A DNA stretch of 64,000 bases from Panulirus ornatus (taxonomy: Eukaryota > Arthropoda > Malacostraca > Decapoda > Palinuridae): NCBI RefSeq assembly GCF_036320965.1, contig NC_092276.1, positions 4,313,282-4,377,281 of the forward strand. Reading direction: 5' to 3'. A model generated the notes under the pieces. The model searched no databases. It was not told where the DNA came from and saw only the letters and a program-made list of their open reading frames with translations. Within the stretch, counting starts at the first letter, position 1. Every line of letters begins with the position of its first letter. Shown in pieces: positions 34,105 to 42,470 of the stretch. The position numbers and the translations under genes are program-made.

Positions 34105-35282
34105 ATTTATTATTATATTATTTTGCTTTGTTGCTGTCTCCCGCGTTTGTGAGGTAGCGCAAGGAAACAGACAAAAGAAATGGCCCAACCCACCCCCATA
34201 CACATGTATATACATACACGTCCCCACACGCAAATATACATACCCATACATCTCAATGTACACATACACACACAGACATATACATATATACACATGCACA
34301 CAATTCACACAGTCTGCCTTTATTCATTCCCATCGCCACCTCGCCACACATGGAATACCATCCCCCTCCCCCCTCCTGTGTGCGAGGTAGCGCTAGGAAA
34401 AGACAACAAAGGCCCCATTCGTTCACACTCAGTCTCTAGCTGTCATGCAATAATGCCCTAAACCACAGCTCCCTTTCCACATCCAGGACCCACTGAACTT
34501 TCCATGGTTTACCCCAGACACTTCACATGCCCTGATTTAATCCACTGACAACACGTCGACCCCGGTATACCACATCATTCCAGTTCACTCTATTCCTTGC
34601 ATGCCTTTCACCTTCCTGTATGTTAAGGGACCGATCACTCACAATCTTTTTCACTTCATCCTTCCACATCCAATTTGGTCTCCCACTTCTCCTCATTCCC
34701 TCCACTTCTGACACATATATCCTCTTTGTCAATCTTTCCTCACTCATTCTCTCCATGTGACCAAACCATTTCAATACACCCTCTTCTGCTCTCTCAACCA
34801 CACTCTTTTTATTACCACACATCTCTCTTACCCTTTCATTACTTACTCGATCAAACCACCTCACACCACATATTGTCCTCAAACATCTCATTTCCAACAC
34901 ATCCACCCTCCTCTGCACAACCTTATCTATAGCCAATGCCTCACAACCACATAACATTGTTGGAACCACTATTCCTTCAAACATACCCATTTTTGCTCTC
35001 TGAGATAAAGTTCTCACTTTCCACACATTCTCCAATGCTCCCAGAACCTTCACCCACTCCCCCACCCTGTAACTCACTTCTGCTTCCATGGTTCCATCTG
35101 CTGCCAAATCCAATCCCAGATATCTAAAACACTTCACTTCCTCCAGTTTTCCTCCATTTAAACTCACCTCCCAATTTACTTTTCCCTCAACCCTGCTGAA
35201 CCTAATAACCTTGCTCTTATTCACATTTACTCTCAACTTTCTTCTTTCACCTTCTTTCTTTTCAGTCATCAGCTTCTGCAGT
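34105..35282 (-). mobile_element. Family A LINE, long UTR, 5' truncated
   Basis: Minus strand: tail at 34125-34180, long UTR to 34520, ORF part 34523-35269, with homology ending at GCTTCTGCAGT (35282). There the tail of the next minus-strand copy begins, so the two lie head-to-tail. Confidence 0.88.
34523..35269 (-). pseudogene. Family A C-terminal ORF, extended C-terminus type
   Basis: 248 open codons from the region just after motif C: KLRVNVNKSKVIRFSRVEGK, KCFRYLGLDLAADGTMEAEV, AKMGMFEGIVVPTMLCGCEA, RTICGVRWFDRVSNERVREM, WFGHMERMSEERLTKRIYV, ending VVYRGRRVVSGLNQGM-stop. It is the clearest example of the uninterrupted C terminus, with CGA where the younger copies have TGA. The ATG at 35269 is foreign sequence next to the truncation. 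It lacks RT motifs A to C and so cannot act alone. Confidence 0.85.
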
Positions 35283-35309
35283 TATATATATATATTTTTT
35301 TTTTTTTTT
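35283..35309. repeat. (TA)n plus T run at LINE tail
   Basis: Six TA units then 15 T, the complement of a poly(A)-(TA)n LINE end. Confidence 0.9.
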
Positions 35310-36809
35310 ATACTTTGTCGCTGTCTCCCGCATTTGCGAGGTAGCGCAAGGAAACAGACGAAAGAAATGGCCCAACCCCCCCCCATACACATGTATATAC
35401 ATACGTCCACACATGCAAATATACATACCTACACAGCTTTCCATGGTTTACCCCAGACGCTTCACATGCCTTGATTCAATCCACTGACAGCACGTCAACC
35501 CCGGTATACCACATCGCTCCAATTCACTCTATTCCTTGCCCTCCTTTCACCCTCCTGCATGTTCAGGCCCCGATCACACAAAATCTTTTTCACTCCATCT
35601 TTCCACCTTCAATTTGGTCTCCCTCTTCTCCTCGCTCCCTCCACCTCCGACACATATATCCTCTTGGTCAATCTTTCCTCACTCATCCTCTCCATGTGCC
35701 CAAACCACTTCAAAACACCCTCTTCTGCTCTCTCAACCACGCTCTTTTTATTTCCACACATCTCTCTTACCCTTACGTTACTCACTCGATCAAACCACCT
35801 CACACCACACATTGTCCTCAAACATCTCATTTCCAGCACATCCATCCTCCTGCGCACAACTCTATCCATAGCCCACGCCTCGCAACCATACAACATTGTT
35901 GGAACCACTATTCCTTCAAACATACCCATTTTTGCTCTCCGAGATAATGTTCTCGACTTCCACACATTCTTCAAGGCCCCCAGAATTTTCGCCCCCTCCC
36001 CCACCCTATGATCCACTTCCGCTTCCATGGTTCCATCCGCTGCCAGATCCACTCCCAGATATCTAAAACACTTCACTTCCTCCAGTTTTTCTCCATTCAA
36101 ACTCACCTCCCAATTGACTTGACCCTCAACCCTACTGTACCTAATAACCTTGCTCTTATTCACATTTACTCTTAACTTTCTTCTTCCACACACTTTACCA
36201 AACTCAGTCACCAGCTTCTGCAGTTTCTTACATGAATCAGCCACCAGCGCTGTATCATCAGCGAACAACAACTGACTCACTTCCCAAGCTCTCTCATGCC
36301 CAACAGACTTCATACTTGCCCCTCTTTCCAGGACTCTTGCATTTACCTCCCTAACAACCCCATCCATAAACAAATTAAACAACCATGGAGACATCACACA
36401 CCCCTGCTGCAAACCTACATTCACTGAGAACCAATCACTTTCCTCTCTTCCTACACGTACACATGCCTTACATCCTCGATAAAAACTTTTCACTGCTTCT
36501 AACAACTTGCCTCCCACACCATATATTCTTAATACCTTCCACAGAGCATCTCTATCAACTCTATCATATGCCTTCTCCAGATCCATAAATGCTACATACA
36601 AATCCATTTGCTTTTCTAAGTATTTCTCACATACATTCTTCAAAGCAAACACCTGATCCACACATCCTCTACCACTTCTGAAACCGCACTGCTCTTCCCA
36701 ATCTGATGCTCTGTACATGCCTTCACCCTCTCAATCAATACCCTCCCATATAATTTACCAGGAATACTCAACAAACTTATACCTCTGTAATTTGAGCACT
36801 CACTCTTAT
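35295..36809 (-). mobile_element. Young family A LINE, short UTR, 5' truncated
   Basis: Minus strand: T run, tail, short UTR (35310-35494), and ORF from the stop at 35495-35497 up to KSECSNYRG at 36809, where (TA)n replaces the sequence. It is nearly identical in inverse orientation to 37380-38868. Confidence 0.92.
35495..36809 (-). pseudogene. Family A RT and C-terminal region with a stop and a frameshift
   Basis: The open stretch 35609-36718 holds EEQCGFRSGRGCVDQVFALK, motif A FMDLEKAYDRVD, motif B as LQQGCVMSPWLFN (usual Arg replaced by Gln), and an intact FADD at 36254-36265. A TGG to TGA change at 35609-35611 (RGRPN-stop) removes the last 38 residues, which continue in frame to VVYRG. 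Upstream, one C is missing near 36700, shifting the frame in HQIGEEQ. It is among the copies with an intact FADD but carries two disabling lesions. Confidence 0.9.
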
Positions 36810-36832
36810 ATATATATATATATATATATATA
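36807..36832. repeat. (TA)n microsatellite
   Basis: Between the truncated 5' ends of a minus-strand and a plus-strand family A copy. Confidence 0.95.
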
Positions 36833-36976
36833 AACCATGGAAAGCTGTGTAGGTATGTATATTTGCGTGTGTGTGGACATATGTATATACATGTGTATGG
36901 GGTGGGTTGGGCCATTTCTTTCGTCTGTTTCCTTGCGCTACCTCGCAAACGCGGGAGACAGCGACAAAGCAAAAAA

Positions 36977-36994
<18 letters not shown>
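36833..36994 (+). mobile_element. Family A LINE short-UTR tail with poly(A)
   Basis: AACCATGGAAAGCTGTGTAG through GGGTTGGGCCATTTCTTTCG and the tail CGCAAACGCGGGAGACAGCG, followed by A24 and (TA)n. Confidence 0.92.

Positions 36995-37026
<32 letters not shown>
36994..37026. repeat. (TA)n at the axis of a tail-to-tail palindrome
   Basis: About 16 TA units between A24 on the left and T27 on the right. Confidence 0.95.
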
Positions 37027-37053
<27 letters not shown>

Positions 37054-37089
37054 ATACTTTGTCGCTGTCTCCCGCGTTTGCGAGGTAGC
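37027..37089 (-). mobile_element. Family A tail-only fragment, inverted
   Basis: T27, ATACTTTGTCGCTGTCTCCC, GCGTTTGCGAGGTAGC. Mirrors the tail of the previous copy. Confidence 0.88.
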
Positions 37090-38872
37090 AAATATAGGGT
37101 GTTTTGGTCGAGGTGGTGTGCAAAGTGAGAGGGTTAGGGAAAATGATTTGGTAAAAAGAGAAGAGGTAGTAAAAGCTTTACGGAAGATGAAAGCCAGCAA
37201 GGCAGCAGGTTTGGATGGTATTGCAGTGGAATTTATTAAAAAGAGGGTGACTGTATTGTTGACTGGTTGGTAAGGTTATTTAATGTATGTATGATTCATG
37301 GTGAGGTGCCTGAGGATTGGCGGAATGCTTGCATAGTGCCATTGTACAAAGGCAAAGGGGATAAGAGTGAGTGCTCAAATTACAGAGGTATAAGTTTGTT
37401 GTGTATTCCTGGTAAATTATAAGAGAGGGTATTGATTGAGAGGGTGAAGGCATGTACAGAGCATCAGATTGGGGAAGAGCAGTGTGGTTTCAGAAGTGGT
37501 AGAGGATGTGTGGATCAGGTGATTGCTTTGAAGAATGTATGTGAGAAATACTTGGAAAAACAAATGGATTTGTATGTAGCATTTATGGATCTGGAGAAGG
37601 CATATGATAAGGCATATAATAGAGTTGATAGAGATGCTCTGTGGAAGGTACTAAGAATATATGGTGTGGGAGGCAAGTTGTTAGAAGCAGTGAAAAGTTT
37701 TTATCGAGGATGTAAGGCATGTGTACATGTAGGAAGAGAGGAAAGTGATTGGTTCTCAGTGAATGTGGGTTTGCGGCAGGGGTGTGTGATTTCTCCATGG
37801 TTGTTTAATTTGTTTATGGATGGGGTTGTTAGGGAGGTCAATGCAAGAGTTTTGGAAAGAGGGGCAAGTATGCAGTCGGTTGTGGATGAGAGAGCTTGGG
37901 AAGTGAGTCAGTTGTTGTTCGCTGGTGATACAGCGCTGGTGGCTGATTCATGTAAGAAACTGCAGAAGCTGGTGACTGAGTATGGTAAAGTGTGTGAAAG
38001 AAGAAAGTTAAGAGTAAATGTGAATAAGAGCAAGGTTATTAGGTACAGTAGGGTTGAGGGTCAAGTCAATTGGGAGGTGAGTTTGAATGGAGAAAAACTG
38101 GAGGAAGTGAAGTGTTTTAGATATCTGGGAGTGGATCTGGCAGCGGATGGAACCATGGAAGCGGAAGTGGATCATAGGGTGGGGGAGGGGGCGAAAATTC
38201 TGGGGGCCTTGAAGAATGTGTGGAAGTCGAGAACATTATCTCGGAGAGCAAAAATGGGTATGTTTGAAGGAATAGTGGTTCCAACAATGTTGTATGGTTG
38301 CGAGGCGTGGGCTATGGATAGAGTTGTGCGCAGGAGGATGGATGTGCTGGAAATGAGATGTTTGAGGACAATGTGTGGTGTGAGGTGGTTTGATCGAGTG
38401 AGTAACGTAAGGGTAAGAGAGATGTGTGGAAATAAAAAGAGCATGGTTGAGAGAGCAGAAGAGGGTGTTTTGAAGTGGTTTGGGCACATGGAGAGAATGA
38501 GTGAGGAAAGATTGACCAAGAGGATATATGTGTCGGAGGTGGAGGGAACGAGGAGAAGAGGGAGACCAAATTGGAGGTGGAAAGATGGAGAGAAAAAGAT
38601 TTTGTGTGATCGGGGCCTGAACATGCAGGAGGGTGAAAGGAGGGCAAGGAATAGAGTGAATTGGAGCGATGTGGTATACCGGGGTTGACGTGCTGTCAGT
38701 GTATTGAATCGGGGCATGTGAAGCGTCTGGGGTAAACCATGGAAAGCTGTGTAGGTATGTATATTTGCGTGTGTGGACGTATGTATATACATGTGTATGG
38801 GGGTGGGTTGGGCCATTTCTTTCGTCTGTTTCCTTGCGCTACCTCGCAAACGCGGGAGACAGCGACAAACCA

Positions 38873-38890
<18 letters not shown>
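37090..38890 (+). mobile_element. Young family A LINE, short UTR, poly(A) tail
   Basis: 5' truncated in the linker (GGTGTTTTGGTCGAGGTGG), then ORF to the TGA at 38686-38688, short UTR, terminal tail at 38815-38871, A19 and (TA)n. With the copy at 35295-36809 it forms a very similar inverted pair of about 1.45 kb. Confidence 0.93.
37104..38688 (+). pseudogene. Family A ORF2 RT, longest uninterrupted frame but catalytic Asp lost
   Basis: The frame from 37432 is open for 418 codons: EEQCGFRSGRGCVDQVIALK, motif A FMDLEKAYDKAYNRVDRD (a 12-base duplication inserts KAYN), motif B LRQGCVISPWLFN, motif C FAGD at 37918-37929 in place of FADD, then FRYLGVDLAADGTMEAEV and the end VVYRG-stop. Loss of the first Asp of the FADD box should abolish polymerisation. 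Before 37432 the linker (REEVVKALRKMKASKAAGLD) is in another frame because of a 1-bp loss near 37245. A TAA replaces the Tyr codon in GKLYGRV just upstream of the Met. The product, if made, would be inactive. Confidence 0.92.

Positions 38891-38932
<42 letters not shown>
38890..38932. repeat. (TA)n between family A tail and family B start
   Basis: About 21 TA units after poly(A). Confidence 0.96.
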
Positions 38933-38934
<2 letters not shown>

Positions 38935-39178
38935 CCCTGGGGATAGGGGAGAAAAAATACTTCCCACGTATTCCCTGCATGTCGTACAAGGCAACTAAAA
39001 GGGAAGGGAGCGGGTGGCTGGAAATCCTCCCCTCTCATTTTTTTTTTTTTCAATTTTCCAAAGGAAGGAACAGAGAAGGGGGCGTGGTGAGGATATTCCC
39101 TCAAAGGCCTAGTCCTCTGTTCTTAACGCTACCTTGCTAATGCAGGAAATGGCGAATAGTATGGAAGAAAAGAAAGAA
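38933..39178 (+). mobile_element. Family B element, full length
   Basis: Begins AATCCCTGGGGATAGGGGAG and shows all blocks: CTTCCCACGTATTCCCTGC, GGCTGGAAATCCTCCCC, a T12 run at 39039-39050, the AATTTTCCAAAGGAAGG-type segment, CTCTGTTCTTAACGCTACC, and the tail with AATGCAGGAAATGGCG ending in an A/G-rich stretch. It is a good reference copy for length, about 245 bp. Confidence 0.9.
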
Positions 39179-39189
39179 ATATATATATA

Positions 39190-39403
39190 TTATATTTTCC
39201 TTTGTCGCTGTCTCCCACGTCAGCAAGGTAGCGCAAGGAAACAGACAAAAGAAATAGCCCAACCCACCCACAAGCACACGTATATACATACACGTCCACA
39301 CACGCAAATATACATACCTATACATCTCAATGTACACATATATACACACACAGACATATGCATATACATATACATATATACACATGTACATACATATGTA
39401 CAC
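39190..39403 (-). mobile_element. Family A LINE, 3' part, split by nested tail
   Basis: Tail (TTTGTCGCTGTCTCCCACG) and UTR to CACATGTACATACATATGTA. The UTR resumes at 39614 (TTCATAGTCTGCCTTTATT), so the plus-strand piece at 39404-39613 is inserted in this copy. Confidence 0.82.
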
Positions 39404-39613
39404 ATGGTATACCGGGGTTGACGTGCTGTCAGTGGATTGAATCAGGGCATGTGAAGCGTCTGGGGTAAACCATGGAAAGCTGTGTAGGTATGTATATTTG
39501 CGTGTGTGGACGTGTATGTATATAAATGTGTATGGGGGTGGGTTGGGCCATTACTTTCGTCTGTTTCCTTGCGCTACCTCGCAAACGCGGGAGACAGAGA
39601 AAAAAAAAAAAAA
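39404..39613 (+). mobile_element. Nested young family A 3' end, opposite orientation
   Basis: Starts at the ORF end (GGTATACCGGGGTTGACG, TGA type), short UTR, tail GCAAACGCGGGAGACAGAG and A14. Confidence 0.88.
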
Positions 39614-40325
39614 TTCATAGTCTGCCTTTATTTATTACCATCGCCACCTCGCCACACAAGGAATAACAACCCCCTCCCCCCTCATGTGTGCGAGGTAGCG
39701 CTAGGAAAAAACAACAAAGGCCCCATTCGTTCACACTCAGTACCTAGCTGTCATGTAATAATGCACCGAAACCACAGCTCCCTTTCCACATCCAGGCCAC
39801 ACAGAACTTTCCATGGTTTACCCCAGACGCTTCACATGCCCTGGTTCAATCCATTGACAGCACGTCGACCCCAGTATACCACATCGTTCCAATTCACTCT
39901 ATTCCTTGCACGCCTTTCACCCTCCTGCATGTTCAGGCCCCGATCACTCAAAATCTTTTTCACTCCATCTTTCCACCTCCAATTTGGTCTCCCACTCTCC
40001 TCGTTCCCTCCACCCCTGACACATATATCCTCTTGGTCAATCTTTCCTCACTCATTCTCTCTATGTGACCAAACCATTTCAAAACACCCTCTTCTGCTCT
40101 CTCAACCAACCTCTTTTTATTACCACACATCTCTCTTACCCTATTATTACTTACTCGATCAAACCACCTCACACCACATATTGTCCTCAAACATCTCATT
40201 TCCAGCACATCCACCCTCCTGCGCACAACTCTATCCATAGCCCATGCCTCGCAACCATATAACATTGTTGGAACCACTATTCCTTCAAACATACCCATTT
40301 TTGCTTTCCGAGATAGTTCTCGAAT
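39614..40325 (-). pseudogene. Family A LINE, UTR and C-terminal ORF, long-UTR CGA type
   Basis: Continuation of 39190-39403. UTR to 39830, then the ORF end with stop at 39832-39834 after a GLNQGM-type extension. A 1-bp loss near 39997 shifts the frame (GTRRVGDQIGGG in the frame 39960-40298). Upstream it reads MGMFEGIVVPTMLYGCEAW, RTICGVRWFDRVSN and is truncated at CTCGAGAAC equivalents (40325), where a plus-strand copy starts. Confidence 0.85.
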
Positions 40326-41985
40326 TTGTTAAAAAAAAGGGGGTGACTGTATTGTTGACTGGTTGGTAAGATTATTTAATGTATGTATGATTCATGGTGA
40401 GGTGCCAGAGGATTGGCGGAATGCTTGCATAGTGCCATTGTACAAAGGCAAAGGGGATAAGAGTGAGTGCTCAAATTACAGAGGTATAAGATTGTTAAGT
40501 ATTCCTGGTAAATTATATGGGAGGGTATTGATTGAGAGGGTGAAGGCATCTACAGAGCATCAGATTGGGGAAGAGCAGTGTGGTTTCAGAAGTGGTAGAG
40601 GATGTGTGGATCATGTGTTTGTTTTGAAGAATGTATGTGAGAAATACTTAGAAAAGCAAATGGATTTGTATGTAGCATTTATGGATTTGGAGAAGGCATA
40701 TGATAGAGTTGATAGAGATGCTCTGTGGAAGGTATTAAGAATATATGGTTTGGGAGGCAAGTTGTTAGAAGCAGTGAAAAGTTTTTATCGAGGATGTAAG
40801 GCATGTGTACGTGTAGGAAGAGAGGAAAGTGATTGGTTCTCAGTGAATATAGGTTTGCGGCAGGGGTGTGTGATGTCTCCATGGTTGTTTAATTTGTTTA
40901 TGGATGGGGTTGTGAGGGAGGTGCATGCAAGAGTTTTGGAAAGAGGGGCAAGTATGCAGTCTGTTGTGGATGAGAGAGCTTGGGAAGTGAGTCAGTTGTT
41001 GTTCGCTGATGATACAGCGCTGGTGGTTGATTCATGTGAAAAACTGCAGAAGCTGGTGACTGAGTTTGGTAAAGTGTGTGAAAGAAGAAAGTTAAGAGTA
41101 AACGTAAACAAGAGCAAGGTTATTAGGTACAGTAGGGTTGAGAGTCAAGTCAATTGGGAGATAAGTTTGAATGGAGAAAAACTGGAGGAAGTAAAGTGTT
41201 TTAGATATCTGGGAGTGGATCTGGCAGCGGAAGTGAATCATAGAGTGGGGGAGGGGGCGAAAATTCTGGGAGCCTTGAAGAATGTTTGGAAGTCGAGAAC
41301 ATTATCTCGGAAAGCAAAAATGGGTATGTTTGAAGGAATAGTGGTTCCAACAATGTTGTATGGTTGCGAGGCGTGGGCTATGGATGGAGTTGTGTGCAGG
41401 AGGGTGGGTGTGCTGGAAATGAGATGTTTGAGGACAATATGTGGTGTGAGGTGGTTTGATCGAGTAAGTAATGTAAGGGTGAGAGAGATCTGTGGAAATA
41501 AAAAGAGTATGGTTGAGAGAGAGCAGAAGAGGGTGTTTTGAAATGGTTTGGTCACATGGAGAGAATGAGTGAGGAAAGGTTGACCAAGAGGATATATGTG
41601 TCAGGGGTGGAGGGAACGAGGAGAGTGGTAGACCAAATTGGAGGTGGAAAGATGGAGTGAAAAAGATTTTGAGTGATCGGGGCCTGAACATGCAGCGCTA
41701 CCTCTCACACATGAGGGGGGTGGGGGTTGTTATTTCATGTGTGGCGAGGTGGCGATGGGAATGAATAAAGGCAGACAGTATGAATTATGTACATGTGTAT
41801 ATATGTATATGTCTGTGTGCGTGTATATATATGTATACGTTGAGATGCATAAGTATGTATATTTGCGTGTGTGGACGTGTATGTATATACATGTGTATGT
41901 GGGTGGGTTGGGCCATTCTTTCAACTGTTTCCTTGCGCTACCTTGCTAACATGGGAGACAGCGACAAAGCAAAATAAAATAAATA
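40326..41985 (+). mobile_element. Family A LINE, plus strand, internal UTR deletion
   Basis: 5' truncated at the EFVKK segment, ORF to about 41696, then a jump from CTGAACATGCAG straight to GCGCTACCTCTCACACATGA of the long UTR, losing the ORF end and the first UTR part. Tail at 41925-41975, then an AAATAAAATAAA stretch. Confidence 0.9.
40363..41541 (+). pseudogene. Family A RT ORF with intact A, B and C boxes, C-terminal frameshift
   Basis: 392 open codons: PEDWRNACIVPLYKGKGDK, EEQCGFRSGRGCVDHVFVLK, motif A FMDLEKAYDRVD, motif B LRQGCVMSPWLFN, motif C FADD at 41002-41013. This is the only copy in the window with all three boxes unchanged in one frame. Lesions: an in-frame deletion removes the DGTMEA residues of DLAADGTMEAEV, a 2-bp insertion in a GAGAGA run near 41520 shifts the frame before WFGHMERM, and the N-terminal linker and endonuclease are missing. 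It is probably inactive. Confidence 0.9.
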
Positions 41986-41989
41986 AAAT

Positions 41990-42232
41990 ATTGCTATTTT
42001 GTGTGTGGCAGGGTGGCAACGGGAATGGATGAAGGATGGATGAAGTAAGAATATGTACTGGTGTATATATGCGTATGTATACGTATGTATGTACTGAAAT
42101 GTACATTTATGTATATGTGCATGTGTGGGCATTTATGTATGTGTATGTGGGTGGGTTGGGCCATTCGTTGTCTGTTTCCTTGTGCTACCTCGTGGGAGAC
42201 GGCGATTAAGTATAATAAAAAAATAATATTGT
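41990..42232 (+). mobile_element. Older family A 3' UTR and tail
   Basis: GTGTGTGGCAGGGTGGCAAC, GTGCATGTGTGGGCATTTAT, GGGTGGGTTGGGCCATTCG, tail lacking the CTCGC-loop half (GCTACCTCGTGGGAGACGGC) and ending GTATAATAAAAAAA. Lies head-to-tail behind the previous copy. Confidence 0.85.
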
Positions 42233-42235
42233 TTT

Positions 42236-42470
42236 TATACATATTCGCCGCCATTTCTTATGTCAGCAAGGTAGTGCTAAGAACAGAAGACAGAGCCTCA
42301 GAGGGAAAATCCTCACTTGGCTCTTCTCTGTTTCTTCTTTAGGAAAAGTAAAAAACTCGAGGGGAGGATTTCCAGCCCCCCACTCCCTTCCCTTTAAGTT
42401 GCTTTTTACAACAAACAGGGAATACGTGGGAAGTATTCTTTCTTGCCTATCCCCAGGGATAGGAGGCAAA
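42236..42470 (-). mobile_element. Family B element, full length, diverged
   Basis: Minus orientation, tail first (ATTCGCCGCCATTTCTTATG), then CTGTTTCTTCTTTAGGAAAA, GGGAGGATTTCCAGCCCCC and the 5' boundary CCTATCCCCAGGGATAGG. Converges tail-to-tail with the preceding family A copy. Confidence 0.85.

Noticed and set aside
35471..36011. Plus-strand frames of 111-158 codons opposite the LINE (also at 23152-23580, 27348-27888 and minus frames at 38172-39104)
   Set aside because: They are the antisense of family A ORF2 and recur wherever a copy occurs; Ser/Pro/His-rich composition reflects the complement of the coding strand.
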